A DNA stretch of 64,000 bases from Bacteroidales bacterium UBA4345. Lineage in GTDB: Bacteria; Bacteroidota; Bacteroidia; Bacteroidales; Paludibacteraceae. Location of the stretch: NCBI GenBank assembly GCA_002396385.1, contig DGTD01000042.1, positions 63,574-127,573 of the forward strand, in the 5' to 3' direction. Below, one piece after another: positions 24,480 to 34,499 of this stretch (positions are counted from its first letter, which is position 1; every line of letters begins with the position of its first letter). The notes under the pieces were generated by a model. The model was not told where the DNA came from and ran no database searches. It saw nothing but the letters and a program-made list of their open reading frames with translations. A program made the translations under genes and the position numbers.

Positions 24480-25712
24480 TTAATAAAAAAATGCATACGC
24501 AATGAAAATTGCGGCAATAGCTCCACCTATGTCGGCTACCAGACCGGCTGTCACTGCGTAACGGGTCTTCTTTATTCCGACCGATCCGAAGTAAAGGGCT
24601 ATGATGTAGAATGTGGTGTCGGCCGCCCCTTGGAAAAGGCAGCTCAGTTTGCCGGCGAACGAGTCTACACCATAGTTGTTCATGGTTTCTACCATCATGG
24701 CTTTCGCTCCGCTGCCACTCAGGGGCTTCATAATGGCCGTTGGCAGGGCATCGACAAAATCGGTGTTCCCCAACCAGCTGAAACAATGTTTCACGAGGCT
24801 GAGGATGAACTCTAGCGCTCCCGAGTCGCGCATAACCCCAATCGCTACCAACATGCCCACCAGGTAGGGAATTACTTTCACCGACGTGTTGAAGCCGTTC
24901 TTTGCTCCGTCGATGAAGGCTTCGTATACATTCACACGCTTGTAGGCGGCTACCCCTATGAAGCTGATGATGATGCCGAATAGCAGACAGTTGCTGGCCA
25001 GTTTCGATGCGAATACCATGTTTTTCTGCTCCATGCCTGTGAAAATGTACAACATGACACCCAACAGCACGATGCTGCCCAACAGGGTGCCGATGACGGT
25101 GCGGTTCCACAGGTTAAGGCGCTGCCTTATGCCTACGTAAAGTATGGCGATGAGTGTTGATGCGAAGGTTGACAATATCAGCGGTATGAATACGTCGGTG
25201 GGGTCGCTTGCTCCTAACACGAACCGTTGCGTCATGATGGCTACGGGTATCAGGGTCAGACCCGATGTGTTCAGTGCCAGAAACATTATTTGTGCGTTGC
25301 TGGCGGTGTCTTTGTGCGGATTCAGCTCCTGAAGGCTGTTCATCGCCTTTAAGCCAAGCGGGGTGGCGGCATTGTCCAAACCGAGAATATTGGCCGAGAA
25401 ATTCATCACTAACTCTCCGTTAACCGGATGGTCTTTCGGAATTTCGGGAAACAGTTTCGCGAAAAACGGCCCGATAATGCGCGACAAGAAGTGGATGGCA
25501 CCGGCTTTCTGGCCGATGTTCATTATGCCGAGCCACAACGTCATTGTGCCGCACAGGGGCAGGGCTATGTCCATGACCGACATCTTGGCCATGGTGAATG
25601 TTCCGTTGATGATGCGCTCGTATACGGCCCAGTCGCCGAACACGAAACTCTGCAAGAGCGCTCCTGCTAGCGCTATAAGGAAAAAACCAACCCAGATATA
25701 GTTGAGTGCCAT
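24480..25712 (-). CDS. Fused SpmA/SpmB nucleoside-recognition membrane protein
   Basis: A 410-residue membrane protein joining the two halves that are separate genes (spmA, spmB) in spore formers. Both halves carry the Gate/nucleoside-recognition pattern: the first has NFSANILGLDNAATPLGLKAM, and the second has LVGMLVAIGVMRDSGAL and LSGSGAKAMMVETM. It has about ten membrane segments. The organism is not a spore former, so the name is misleading. Transport of a small molecule is the usual guess for the family. It has its own -7 box at 25732-25739 and heads the leftward run spmAB, zinc-ribbon gene, argH, rsfS, ftsH. Confidence 0.88.
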   Translation of the reverse strand: MALNYIWVGFFLIALAGALLQSFVFGDWAVYERIINGTFTMAKMSVMDIALPLCGTMTLWLGIMNIGQKAGAIHFLSRIIGPFFAKLFPEIPKDHPVNGELVMNFSANILGLDNAATPLGLKAMNSLQELNPHKDTASNAQIMFLALNTSGLTLIPVAIMTQRFVLGASDPTDVFIPLILSTFASTLIAILYVGIRQRLNLWNRTVIGTLLGSIVLLGVMLYIFTGMEQKNMVFASKLASNCLLFGIIISFIGVAAYKRVNVYEAFIDGAKNGFNTSVKVIPYLVGMLVAIGVMRDSGALEFILSLVKHCFSWLGNTDFVDALPTAIMKPLSGSGAKAMMVETMNNYGVDSFAGKLSCLFQGAADTTFYIIALYFGSVGIKKTRYAVTAGLVADIGGAIAAIFIAYAFFY

Positions 25713-25731
25713 TTTATGTTTTTTTGCAGTA

Positions 25732-25739
25732 CAAAGTTA
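25732..25739 (-). promoter_or_regulatory. -7 box of the spmAB-argH-ftsH run
   Basis: It reads TAACTTTG on the minus strand, 20 bases before the spmAB ATG, in the 93-base divergent gap shared with the Bax-inhibitor gene. Confidence 0.55.
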
Positions 25740-25805
25740 GTAATAATTAAAAAAATAGAACGATATTTGTACATTTAGAGAAAAATAATATAAAAGATTA
25801 ATTAT

Positions 25806-26564
25806 ATGAGTAACGAACGTGATTTTTGGAATCCTGACAATTTGGTAGAAGGTGAAGAGGTTAAATCAATTGGTGACGGTGGCTTTACCGACCCTATCGC
25901 CTCTAACAAGGTTATCTCTGCCTTTTTTAGTAAAGTTTATGGCTGGATGGCTTTCGCTCTCCTGCTTTCCGGTCTGGCTGCTTGGCTTACCGGCCACAAT
26001 GTGGCAATTCAGCAGACTTTGTTCACGGGTTATACGCCAATGGTTTTGTTCGGTATTGAACTTGCGTTGGTGTTTGGTATAGGAGCTGCAATCAATAAGT
26101 TGTCGGCAAGCATGTGCACCTTGTTGTTCGTCATTTACTCGGTGGTGAACGGACTGACCCTTGGTGTTATCTTCCTGGCATATACCGAGTCCTCTATTGT
26201 GTCGACATTCCTGGTGACCGCTATCACCTTTGGCGTGATGAGTGTGTACGGGTTTACCACTAAGTCCGATCTGACAAGTTGGGGTAAGATCCTCTTTTTC
26301 GCCCTCATTGGTCTGATTGTTGCCACTTTGGTGAACTTCTTCTTGAAGAGCTCTATGTTCCAGTTCATTATTAGCGGAATAGGCGTGCTGGTATTTGTTG
26401 GTCTGACTGCCTACGACACCCAGAAACTGAAGGCTCTGGCTTTCTCTGCCAACGATGAAGAGTCGATGACCAAACTTGCTGTTTATGGAGCTCTCGACTT
26501 GTACCTCGACTTCATCAACCTCTTCCTCTATCTGCTACGTTTCTTCGGAAACCGGCGCGATTAA
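25806..26564 (+). CDS. Bax inhibitor-1/YccA family membrane protein
   Basis: A 252-residue protein with seven hydrophobic segments from about residue 38 onward and a short acidic N-terminus. The family pattern is clear, including VFVGLTAYDTQKLK near the end of the sixth segment, where the conserved Asp lies, and LYLDFINLFLYLLRFFG at the C-terminus. In bacteria such proteins (YccA) interact with FtsH and can act as calcium-leak channels. Here it is transcribed away from the run that ends in ftsH, but the two are less than 6 kb apart. The start is the only in-frame ATG at the expected place. Confidence 0.92.
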   Translation: MSNERDFWNPDNLVEGEEVKSIGDGGFTDPIASNKVISAFFSKVYGWMAFALLLSGLAAWLTGHNVAIQQTLFTGYTPMVLFGIELALVFGIGAAINKLSASMCTLLFVIYSVVNGLTLGVIFLAYTESSIVSTFLVTAITFGVMSVYGFTTKSDLTSWGKILFFALIGLIVATLVNFFLKSSMFQFIISGIGVLVFVGLTAYDTQKLKALAFSANDEESMTKLAVYGALDLYLDFINLFLYLLRFFGNRRD

Positions 26565-26610
26565 ATTCACACCTTCGTAGAGTTCATACTAAGTATACCT
26601 AAATTGAAGA

Positions 26611-27666
26611 TTGGACTATAAGAAGTTATTCTCTGATTTTTTAGCTATAAATGAGAACTTGATTTATCCCGATTTCTCGACTGATGATATCCGGCAGTAC
26701 TTGGGAAACGGTGTCAAATTCAAATTGCTGAAAACCGTTCATAATGCGTTTCGTACCGCGTTGCAATTTTGTAACGTGGCAGAGGGTGACATTGTCTTAA
26801 TCCAATCGATGGGTGCCAAATTCGCACTCGATACGGCTCTTTCTTTAGGTGCGGTTCCAATTTTGATTGACAGTGAGGCATCGAATTGGAACATTTCGGC
26901 TATGATCGTCGAAATGGTGATTAACCAGTGTGTCGTTTCTAAGGGGGTCCGGCCTAAAGCTGTAGTGATTAAGCACCATTTGGGTGTTCCTGCCTTTATG
27001 GACGAGGTCGTACCTGTCTGCAAACGGCACCAGATTCCGCTTATTGAAGACTGTGTCGGGGCCTGGGGTGCCGGTTTCGAAGACAAACTGTGCGGCACGA
27101 TGGGGCAGTATGCCGTCTATTCTGTCAACAACCCGGTGAACCCGGCCGATGGAGTGGGGGTGCTTATTCATGCGGTCCCTGAGTTCGAAGGCTTCCTTGA
27201 CCTTCACCTGAAGCACGACCAAGTGGAATTTACCGATGCTTTGGGCGGCTCTTACTCCCTTTCAGACTTTAACAGTGAACAGGAAAGGAGAAAACTGATT
27301 TACAACCGCTATCTCGATGCCTTTAAAGACGGAAAGGGTTTGGCCTTCTTCCAAAAAAGGCATCATTATATACACCCTAGCAACGCGTATGCGCCGCTTG
27401 TCATCGACCAGCTACAGCTCGGAGTCGGACGTGACGAGGTCGTGGATGCGATTGTGGAGGCTGGTTTCTGCGGATGCTGCCCTTTCTCTCCTTCCCTTAA
27501 TGCTCTCGAACAATATAGGGATGTGGCGTTCTATGGTAACAGGGTAGGAAAGCGTATGGGGGAAAGCGGCCTGCTTCTGCCGTCGCAACCGTCGTTAACC
27601 GACCAGAATGTTGACGATATAATTCAAATTGTTTTCGATACGCTGGCAAAGAAGAGTGTGAAGTAG
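26611..27666 (+). CDS. DegT/DnrJ/EryC1-like protein lacking the PLP lysine
   Basis: The 351 residues follow the fold of sugar aminotransferases of the DegT family: KLLKTVHNAFRTALQF, then GAVPILID, then VVIKHHLGVPAFMDEV, then IEDCVGAWG. Where the catalytic Lys stands in active members (pattern SFFPTKNLG.GDGG), this protein has YSVNNPVNPADGVG, with no Lys. It therefore should not form the PLP Schiff base and may be a binding or regulatory relative. An in-frame TGA lies six bases before the TTG at 26611, and the next in-frame ATG is 66 codons in, so TTG is the likely start. It precedes the wza-like gene by 88 bases. That gap carries a strong promoter, so it is probably not in the same transcript. 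Confidence 0.75.
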   Translation: MDYKKLFSDFLAINENLIYPDFSTDDIRQYLGNGVKFKLLKTVHNAFRTALQFCNVAEGDIVLIQSMGAKFALDTALSLGAVPILIDSEASNWNISAMIVEMVINQCVVSKGVRPKAVVIKHHLGVPAFMDEVVPVCKRHQIPLIEDCVGAWGAGFEDKLCGTMGQYAVYSVNNPVNPADGVGVLIHAVPEFEGFLDLHLKHDQVEFTDALGGSYSLSDFNSEQERRKLIYNRYLDAFKDGKGLAFFQKRHHYIHPSNAYAPLVIDQLQLGVGRDEVVDAIVEAGFCGCCPFSPSLNALEQYRDVAFYGNRVGKRMGESGLLLPSQPSLTDQNVDDIIQIVFDTLAKKSVK

Positions 27667-27698
27667 ACCCCACTTATGGGCGCTTTACCCGTTTTTTC

Positions 27699-27729
27699 TT
27701 TGTGCTGTCAGTTTTTAATGCTAATTTTG
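27699..27729 (+). promoter_or_regulatory. Promoter of the polysaccharide export operon
   Basis: TTTG (27699-27702), 19 bases, TAATTTTG (27722-27729): a perfect Bacteroidota promoter, 25 bases before the wza-like ATG. Transcription should start near 27736. Confidence 0.85.
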
Positions 27730-27754
27730 TGGTAAATTTCTGTTATAAGTGATA

Positions 27755-28591
27755 ATGAAAAAATTACTTTTAATTCCGTCCGTATGCTTGCTGCTGGCTT
27801 CTTGTAACGCCCGCAAAAATATAGTTTATCTGCAGGACAACGAGATTGACCAGGTCGCTGCAATCGCAAACCAGTATACTATTAGGATTGAACCGGGAGA
27901 CCAGTTGCAGATTGTTGTTTCGTGTAAGGACCCTGAACTGGCTGCTATTCTCAATATGCCGCTTGTTTCCTTCCAAACTTCTACTAGCAGTGTTAATACC
28001 ACTAACTCCATTATTACTTATACGGTTAATTCCGATGGAACCATCGACTTCCCTATCATTGGTTCTATACAGGTTGGTGGACTCACTCGTGAAGAGGCGC
28101 GCAACCTCATCGCTCAGAAAATTAAAGAGTCGGAACTGATTCAAGACTTTGTCGTTACGGTGAACTATGCCAATCTGAAGATTTATATTACCGGTGAGGT
28201 CAATTCTCCTGGCGCCTATTCAATTACTGACAATAATGTGAATGTCCTGCAGGCTATCTCTATGGCCCGTGACCTGACTATTCACGGTCGGCGCGACGAG
28301 GTCTTTGTGGTGCGTGAACAACAACAACAACGTGTTACCTACCGGCTTGATTTGCGTTCCGATTCAATTTTCCAGTCTCCTGCCTTTTATTTGAAGCAGA
28401 ACGATGTTATTTATGTGGCTCCGAACAGAATGCGTTCCAACCAAAGCACCGTTTCTGGCAACAACTTCCAAAATGTTTCGTTCTGGGTAAGTGTAGCCTC
28501 TACAATCGCTTCTGTTTCTTTGGCAATTATGACTTATAATTTGAATAAAACGAAGGCTGATAGAGACGCCTCGAATAGTTCAAGTAAATAA
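27755..28591 (+). CDS. Wza-like outer-membrane polysaccharide export lipoprotein
   Basis: A 278-residue protein from ATG 27755 (the frame also opens with GTG at 27749, less likely). The start MKKLLLIPSVCLLLASC is a lipoprotein signal with Cys17. Next come the Poly_export domain (IRIEPGDQLQIVVSCKDPEL, FPIIGSIQVGGLTREEARNLI) and a SLBB domain (VYITGEVNSPGAYSI-like region). A hydrophobic segment near the C-terminus (VSVASTIASVSLAI) is usual in this subgroup. It should form the outer-membrane channel for an exopolysaccharide or capsule, with the kinase-copolymerase encoded 28 bases downstream. Confidence 0.93.
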   Translation: MKKLLLIPSVCLLLASCNARKNIVYLQDNEIDQVAAIANQYTIRIEPGDQLQIVVSCKDPELAAILNMPLVSFQTSTSSVNTTNSIITYTVNSDGTIDFPIIGSIQVGGLTREEARNLIAQKIKESELIQDFVVTVNYANLKIYITGEVNSPGAYSITDNNVNVLQAISMARDLTIHGRRDEVFVVREQQQQRVTYRLDLRSDSIFQSPAFYLKQNDVIYVAPNRMRSNQSTVSGNNFQNVSFWVSVASTIASVSLAIMTYNLNKTKADRDASNSSSK

Positions 28592-28619
28592 TAGTAGGGA
28601 AAGATAATCGAAATTTTCT

Positions 28620-31082
28620 ATGTTTGAAGAGAATAACCAGTACATGTCTGCCATCCAGCATTCCGAGGGTGAGGAAGACAGCTTGGAGTGGAAAAATATA
28701 GTAGACATAATAGTTAACAACAAACTGTGGATAATTCTGTCCATAGTTTGTTTCTTGCTTTTGGCTCTCGTCTATCTTCGGCATACACCGAAGATGTATT
28801 CCAGCACAACTAGCTTTATTGTGAAAGACGAGAAAAAAGGTGGGGCTATGGGTGGAATCTCTTCCGAGTTCTCCGATTTGGGCCTGCTTTCTACAAAATC
28901 GTCTGTCGATGACGAGATTGAGGCGTTCAAATCGCCTTATCTTATGTATATGGTCGTCAAACAACTGAAGTTAGATGTCAGCTACACGAAAAAACAGTTC
29001 CTGAAGGCTACCGACCTCTATACGATGACTCCTGTGACGGCCTCTTTCCCACAGTTGCGTGATGAGGATGTCTTCAGTTTCAAGGTGAAGTTCGTCTCTG
29101 TAAACAAATTCGAACTCTATGGTTTCAAGAAATACGACAGCAACTTGGGCGATGAGGTGGAGTTTGAAAACACTGTTGTTGCAAAACCTTTCGAAAATGT
29201 GAAAACTCCGGTGGGCGATGTTTCGCTGGCCCCTTCTTCCGAATTCTCTTCCGATTGTGTGGGTACCGAGGTGCTTATCTCGAAGTCTGACCCCTATAAG
29301 CTGGCGAAGTTACTCTCTGCCAATTTGGGCGTGGAACTTGTTTCGAAAAAATCGTCGGTTGTGAACATTTCCTATAAGGACTTTTCCCCTAAGAAGGCTA
29401 CCGATGTCCTCAATAACCTGCTTAGCATCTATAACCGCGAGCGTATTGAAGATAACCGGCAAATGGCTGCCAACACTTCTAAATTCATTGACGGCCGTCT
29501 GCTGATTATTGAACAGGAATTGGGTGGTATCGATAACGATATTGAACGCTATAAGAGCAGCGAACTGCTGACGAATGTACAAGCGGCGGGCACTTCCTAT
29601 TTGGGCGAGTCGAGCGCTTACTCGGCTAAAACCCTTGAGGCGAACAACCAATTGAGCATCGCGCAGTTTATTAAAAACTGTTTGAAGACGTCTAACGAGA
29701 AGCCGGCTATGCTTCCTGCAAATGCGGGGCTGGCTGACGAGGGTATTGGCAGACAGATTGTCGAATACAACCAGATGGTTATGAAGTACAACCGGCTGAT
29801 GTCGAACAGTAGCGAGAAAAACCCTTTGGTGATTGAAATCAAAAACCAGATGGCTTCTCTCAGCGCTTCTATCGACAATACGCTCGACAACCTTATTCAA
29901 GCTTACACCATGAAGGTGGAAAGCCTGAAAGGGAAGGAAAACCAGATTCACCAGAAAATCGCGGCTAATCCGCGCCAGGAAAAATACCTCCTCTCCATCG
30001 GCCGACAGCAGAAAATTAAGGAAAGCCTTTATCTTTATTTGTTGCAGAAACGCGAGGAGAACGAGTTGTCGGGCAACCTTATGGTCAGCAATCTGCGTAT
30101 TCTTACGCCTCCACGGGGCGAAGACAAACCGGTCAGCCCTAAGAAACTGCAGATTCTGATTGTTGCACTGGTGCTCGGTTTTGTCTTCCCGGTAGGTTTG
30201 TTCTGGTTGCTCGATGTCTTAGACGGTACTGTCAGGGGAAAGAAAGATTTGGCTTGCCTGTCGTTGCCTTACTTGGGCGATATTCCGCTTTGCGGACGTA
30301 TTAAGGATAATTCCAAACTTCCGTTGCCTGTCCGTATTGTTGTGGCTGACAAGAAGCGAGATGCGGCGAATGAGTCGTTCCGCGTGCTCCGCTCTAACCT
30401 CAACTTCATGATTGCCAATAAAGACAGCCGCGTGATGATGTACACCTCGTTCTTCCCTAATTCGGGTAAGACTTTCGTTGCGGCTAACCTGGCTGTGGGT
30501 ATCGCACTGACCGGCAAAAAGGTTATCTTGATCGATGCCGATATGCGTAAGGCCGAGTTGAGTAAACATATGGCAAACAAACGCCAGGGTTTGTCTACTT
30601 ATTTGAATGGGCAGACCTCCGATTTGAAACATCTTATTGTCAAATCGTCCGAACATGAGAATTTGAGCATCCTCCCTTGTGGCGCTATGCCGCCGAACCC
30701 GTCGGAGTTGCTCCTTACCGACAGGTTGGAAAAACTCATCAACGAGTTGAAGGGAATGTACGACTATATCTTCATCGACTGTACTCCGCTTAACATTGTG
30801 GCCGATGCCTCAATTGTAGGCAAGTATGCCGACTTGGTACTTTTCGTTATCCGTCAGGGTAAGTTTATCCGTCAGGCACTCCCTGAATTGGAAGCCTTCT
30901 ATAAGAATGGTACGTTCAAGAGTATGGCCACCATCCTTAATGGTACGTTCGACGCTCATTCTTACGGACGGTACGGCAACTATGGTACTTATGGCAGTTA
31001 CGGCGGTTATGGCGGATACGGTGGCTATGGTACCTATGGTTATTATGGCTCTTCTTCTAACGATGAAAAAGAGGAGGAATAG
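28620..31082 (+). CDS. Wzc-like polysaccharide copolymerase and tyrosine autokinase
   Basis: The 820-residue protein joins an N-terminal Wzz-type chain-length domain (two membrane segments, about 38-56 and about 510-532, with a long coiled periplasmic part) to a C-terminal BY-kinase. Kinase motifs: Walker A SFFPNSGKTFVAANLA, Walker A-prime VILIDADMRKAEL and Walker B YIFIDCTPL. The tail is a run of Tyr and Gly (about 785-812), with 14 or so tyrosines as autophosphorylation sites, then an acidic end. It controls length and export of a surface polysaccharide together with the Wza-like protein. A matching phosphatase (Wzb type) is not in the window. Confidence 0.95.
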   Translation: MFEENNQYMSAIQHSEGEEDSLEWKNIVDIIVNNKLWIILSIVCFLLLALVYLRHTPKMYSSTTSFIVKDEKKGGAMGGISSEFSDLGLLSTKSSVDDEIEAFKSPYLMYMVVKQLKLDVSYTKKQFLKATDLYTMTPVTASFPQLRDEDVFSFKVKFVSVNKFELYGFKKYDSNLGDEVEFENTVVAKPFENVKTPVGDVSLAPSSEFSSDCVGTEVLISKSDPYKLAKLLSANLGVELVSKKSSVVNISYKDFSPKKATDVLNNLLSIYNRERIEDNRQMAANTSKFIDGRLLIIEQELGGIDNDIERYKSSELLTNVQAAGTSYLGESSAYSAKTLEANNQLSIAQFIKNCLKTSNEKPAMLPANAGLADEGIGRQIVEYNQMVMKYNRLMSNSSEKNPLVIEIKNQMASLSASIDNTLDNLIQAYTMKVESLKGKENQIHQKIAANPRQEKYLLSIGRQQKIKESLYLYLLQKREENELSGNLMVSNLRILTPPRGEDKPVSPKKLQILIVALVLGFVFPVGLFWLLDVLDGTVRGKKDLACLSLPYLGDIPLCGRIKDNSKLPLPVRIVVADKKRDAANESFRVLRSNLNFMIANKDSRVMMYTSFFPNSGKTFVAANLAVGIALTGKKVILIDADMRKAELSKHMANKRQGLSTYLNGQTSDLKHLIVKSSEHENLSILPCGAMPPNPSELLLTDRLEKLINELKGMYDYIFIDCTPLNIVADASIVGKYADLVLFVIRQGKFIRQALPELEAFYKNGTFKSMATILNGTFDAHSYGRYGNYGTYGSYGGYGGYGGYGTYGYYGSSSNDEKEEE

Positions 31083-31120
31083 TCACTGTTTTGTATTTTG
31101 CTATTAATTTATTCTGAAAA

Positions 31121-31996
<876 letters not shown>

Positions 31997-32011
31997 ATAA
32001 TACTATACTAT

Positions 32012-32563
32012 ATGGAATTTATTGAACAGAAAATAAAGGGTGTTTGGGTAATCGAGCCTAAAGTGTTCGGCGATGCCCGCGGCTATTTTTTCGAATCGTT
32101 CCGTCAAGAGGAATTCGACAAACACATCGGACACCATGTTGAGTTTATACAGGATAACGAGTCTAAATCTTCATATGGTGTATTGCGCGGACTCCATTAC
32201 CAAAAAGGCGAATTCGCCCAAGCCAAGCTCGTTCGTGTTGTGAAGGGTTGTGTATTGGACGTTGCTGTCGATATTCGCAAGTCTTCTCCTACTTTCGGCC
32301 AGTATGTTGCTGTCGAACTTTCTGAAGATAACAAGAAACAGCTCTACATTCCGCGTGGATTCGCCCACGGCTTTGTTGTAAAGAGTCCTGAAGCCATCTT
32401 CTGCTATAAGGTCGATAACGTCTATGCCCCACAAGCCGAGGCGGGTATCGTCTTTAACGATCCTACCATCAATGTGGAATGGGGTGTCCCTGAGAAAGAT
32501 GTACTTCTCTCTGCTAAAGATACTGTCTCTCCTAAACTGCTCGATGCAGAAGTTTTCGAATAA
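32012..32563 (+). CDS. rmlC: dTDP-4-dehydrorhamnose 3,5-epimerase
   Basis: The 183-residue cupin enzyme epimerises dTDP-4-keto-6-deoxyglucose at C3 and C5. Signature blocks are GYFFESFRQEEF, SYGVLRGLHYQ (with the active-site His in LRGLHYQ), VLDVAVDIRKSSPTFG, and IPRGFAHGF. It lies 15 bases after rmlA and 12 bases before rmlD, in the rhamnose run of the polysaccharide locus. Confidence 0.97.
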   Translation: MEFIEQKIKGVWVIEPKVFGDARGYFFESFRQEEFDKHIGHHVEFIQDNESKSSYGVLRGLHYQKGEFAQAKLVRVVKGCVLDVAVDIRKSSPTFGQYVAVELSEDNKKQLYIPRGFAHGFVVKSPEAIFCYKVDNVYAPQAEAGIVFNDPTINVEWGVPEKDVLLSAKDTVSPKLLDAEVFE

Positions 32564-32575
32564 TCGCGTATAACA

Positions 32576-33433
32576 ATGAATATCCTTGTAACTGGAGCTA
32601 ATGGCCAGCTCGGCAACGAAATGCGCCGTGTGGCCGCTAAAAGCCCGAATAACTATATTTTTACCGATGTGGCCGAGCTCGACATCACTAATGCGGCTGC
32701 TGTACTCGATATGGTGAAGGCTAATAATGTTAACGTCATTGTTAACTGCGCTGCTTACACCAATGTCGATAAGGCTGAAGACGATGTGGAGTTTGCCGAC
32801 CTCTTGAACAATAAGGCGGTCGAGAATCTGGCTGTTGCTGCCAAGGCTGTCGATGCTACACTTATCCATGTCTCTACCGATTATGTGTTCCAAGGCGACA
32901 AGTGTACTCCGTGTCAGGAAGACTGGCCAACCTGCCCTAATGGTGTTTATGGCAAGACCAAGCTGGCTGGTGAACTGAGCATTGCTGCTACCGGCTGCAA
33001 ACACCTTATTTTCCGTACGGCCTGGCTCTATTCGCCGTTTGGTAAGAATTTCGTGAAGACTATGCAGACGCTGACGCACGATAAAGACAGCCTCAAGGTC
33101 GTTTTCGACCAGGTGGGTACTCCTACCTATGCTGGCGATTTGGCTGCCCTTATCTATAAGGTTATCGAGGAGAATATGCTCGACAAGCAGGGTATCTACC
33201 ATTTCAGTAACGAAGGCGCTATCTCGTGGTACGACTTCGCCCAGGAAATTTGCGAACTGAGTGGTAACACGTGCGACATTCAGCCATGCCATAGCGACGA
33301 GTTCCCTTCGAAAGTGAAGCGTCCGCACTTCTCGGTGCTCGATAAGACCAAAGTGAAGAATACTTTTGGTGTTAAGGTGCCTTATTGGAGAACTTCGCTG
33401 AAAAAGTGTATCGAAGAGTTGAAGAATATGTAA
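32576..33433 (+). CDS. rmlD: dTDP-4-dehydrorhamnose reductase
   Basis: The last step of dTDP-L-rhamnose synthesis. The 285-residue short-chain dehydrogenase has the Rossmann start MNILVTGANGQLGNEM, the catalytic pattern STDYVF and YGKTKLAGE, and the closing substrate region (RPHFSVLDKTKV). It is the last gene of the rightward polysaccharide group and is followed by a strong terminator at 33461-33495. A short GC-rich hairpin just after the stop (AGGCGTTTAGCCT) may add to termination. Confidence 0.97.
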   Translation: MNILVTGANGQLGNEMRRVAAKSPNNYIFTDVAELDITNAAAVLDMVKANNVNVIVNCAAYTNVDKAEDDVEFADLLNNKAVENLAVAAKAVDATLIHVSTDYVFQGDKCTPCQEDWPTCPNGVYGKTKLAGELSIAATGCKHLIFRTAWLYSPFGKNFVKTMQTLTHDKDSLKVVFDQVGTPTYAGDLAALIYKVIEENMLDKQGIYHFSNEGAISWYDFAQEICELSGNTCDIQPCHSDEFPSKVKRPHFSVLDKTKVKNTFGVKVPYWRTSLKKCIEELKNM

Positions 33434-33460
33434 CAGGCGTTTAGCCTGCCTTTATAAATA

Positions 33461-33495
33461 ACAAGAGGATGTGTCGCACGGGCACATCCTCTTGT
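33461..33495. terminator. Bidirectional terminator after rmlD
   Basis: ACAAGAGGATGTG (33461-33473) pairs perfectly with CACATCCTCTTGT (33483-33495). A T-run follows on the plus side. It serves rmlD and, in the other direction, the DUF4384-like gene. Confidence 0.9.
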
Positions 33496-33521
33496 TTGTT
33501 TATGGAGTTTGTCTCCTTTTT

Positions 33522-34394
33522 TCAGTAGCTTATGCTTACCTTTTTGTTGTAAAGGCCCAGCTGGCAGCCTTTGGCGGCGGTCAGTCCAGGTGTTTTAAGC
33601 ACTTTGTTCACAACCCGAAGGTCGAAGGGCTCCGGATAGGCCAAGAGCAGCAAATGGTCGGTGCCGGCTGGCTCTGCAAAGGCTATAGGGTAGTCTTTAA
33701 GGTCGATGGTGCTGTTGGCCGGTATCAGCAGGTGGCTCAGGGTCATTCCTTCATCAACGGGCATGCAGTCGTATAGTTCGCCTTCTGCGTTGATGTCGAT
33801 GATGTTCACGTACAGGTCTACGTTGCTGGTGTTGCTTACACGGAAGTAGGCCTCTTTGCCGATGTACACTTTGTTGCTAAGCACGGTGTCGGCTTTCCGG
33901 TCCATTATGTCGAAACGTACACCGTAGTCGCTTGTGCCGTTACTGATCTGAACCAGTGAGTTGTTGGCTTGTTTGAAGGCCAGGGCGCGTGCCATATCGT
34001 TTTCTATCGATGCTCCACGGTAGCTACATCCGGCGGCATTGTGGCTTACAGTGCTGCTGCTGCCGTTCATAAGTGAGCCGACCATATGGTCGAAATATTT
34101 GCCCGATGCTGAGTTCTGGCTACCCTGTATGCTGGCTATCAGACTCGAAACCTTTTGGGCGTTTGCCTGTTTAAGGGCGTATACCTTGCTGGTCTCTTTG
34201 TTCAGGATGCTGAGGGCAGAATTCTGGCCGACACGGACAATGTCGTTCTCTTGAAGCACTTCCCTGCGGCTCAGGCGTTTCCACGTCCCGGCTTCCTGTT
34301 TTTCTGCAGTGCCGGTTACGTTATACACTATCAGGTTTTGTGAAATTGCCACCTCTCCCAAACAGAGAAGAGCGGCTATAATTAACTTTTTCAT
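33522..34394 (-). CDS. Secreted DUF4384-domain protein
   Basis: From the MKKLIIAALLCLGEVAISQ start (signal peptide, cut after SQ) it is 290 residues. A longer frame to 34451 has no signal and is unlikely. The first 90 residues after the signal resemble the FecR-like stretch of Bacteroidota proteins (GTWKRLSRREVLQENDIVRVG). The C-terminal 150 residues match DUF4384: AYFRVSNTSNVDLYVNIIDI, LIPANSTIDL, HLLLLAYPEPFD. A Cys-containing middle (GCSYRGA) is also present. Function is unknown; periplasmic or outer-membrane associated. It is leftward, facing rmlD across a shared terminator. Confidence 0.75.
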   Translation of the reverse strand: MKKLIIAALLCLGEVAISQNLIVYNVTGTAEKQEAGTWKRLSRREVLQENDIVRVGQNSALSILNKETSKVYALKQANAQKVSSLIASIQGSQNSASGKYFDHMVGSLMNGSSSTVSHNAAGCSYRGASIENDMARALAFKQANNSLVQISNGTSDYGVRFDIMDRKADTVLSNKVYIGKEAYFRVSNTSNVDLYVNIIDINAEGELYDCMPVDEGMTLSHLLIPANSTIDLKDYPIAFAEPAGTDHLLLLAYPEPFDLRVVNKVLKTPGLTAAKGCQLGLYNKKVSISY

Positions 34395-34499
34395 ATTACT
34401 TGACTTTTTAAGTTGTGACCTATGGATTTTTTGTTGTATGAAGTTAGGCATTTATGGCTTTGAAACGCGCATCTTGCAACCTTGCAACCTCGCTTTGGG

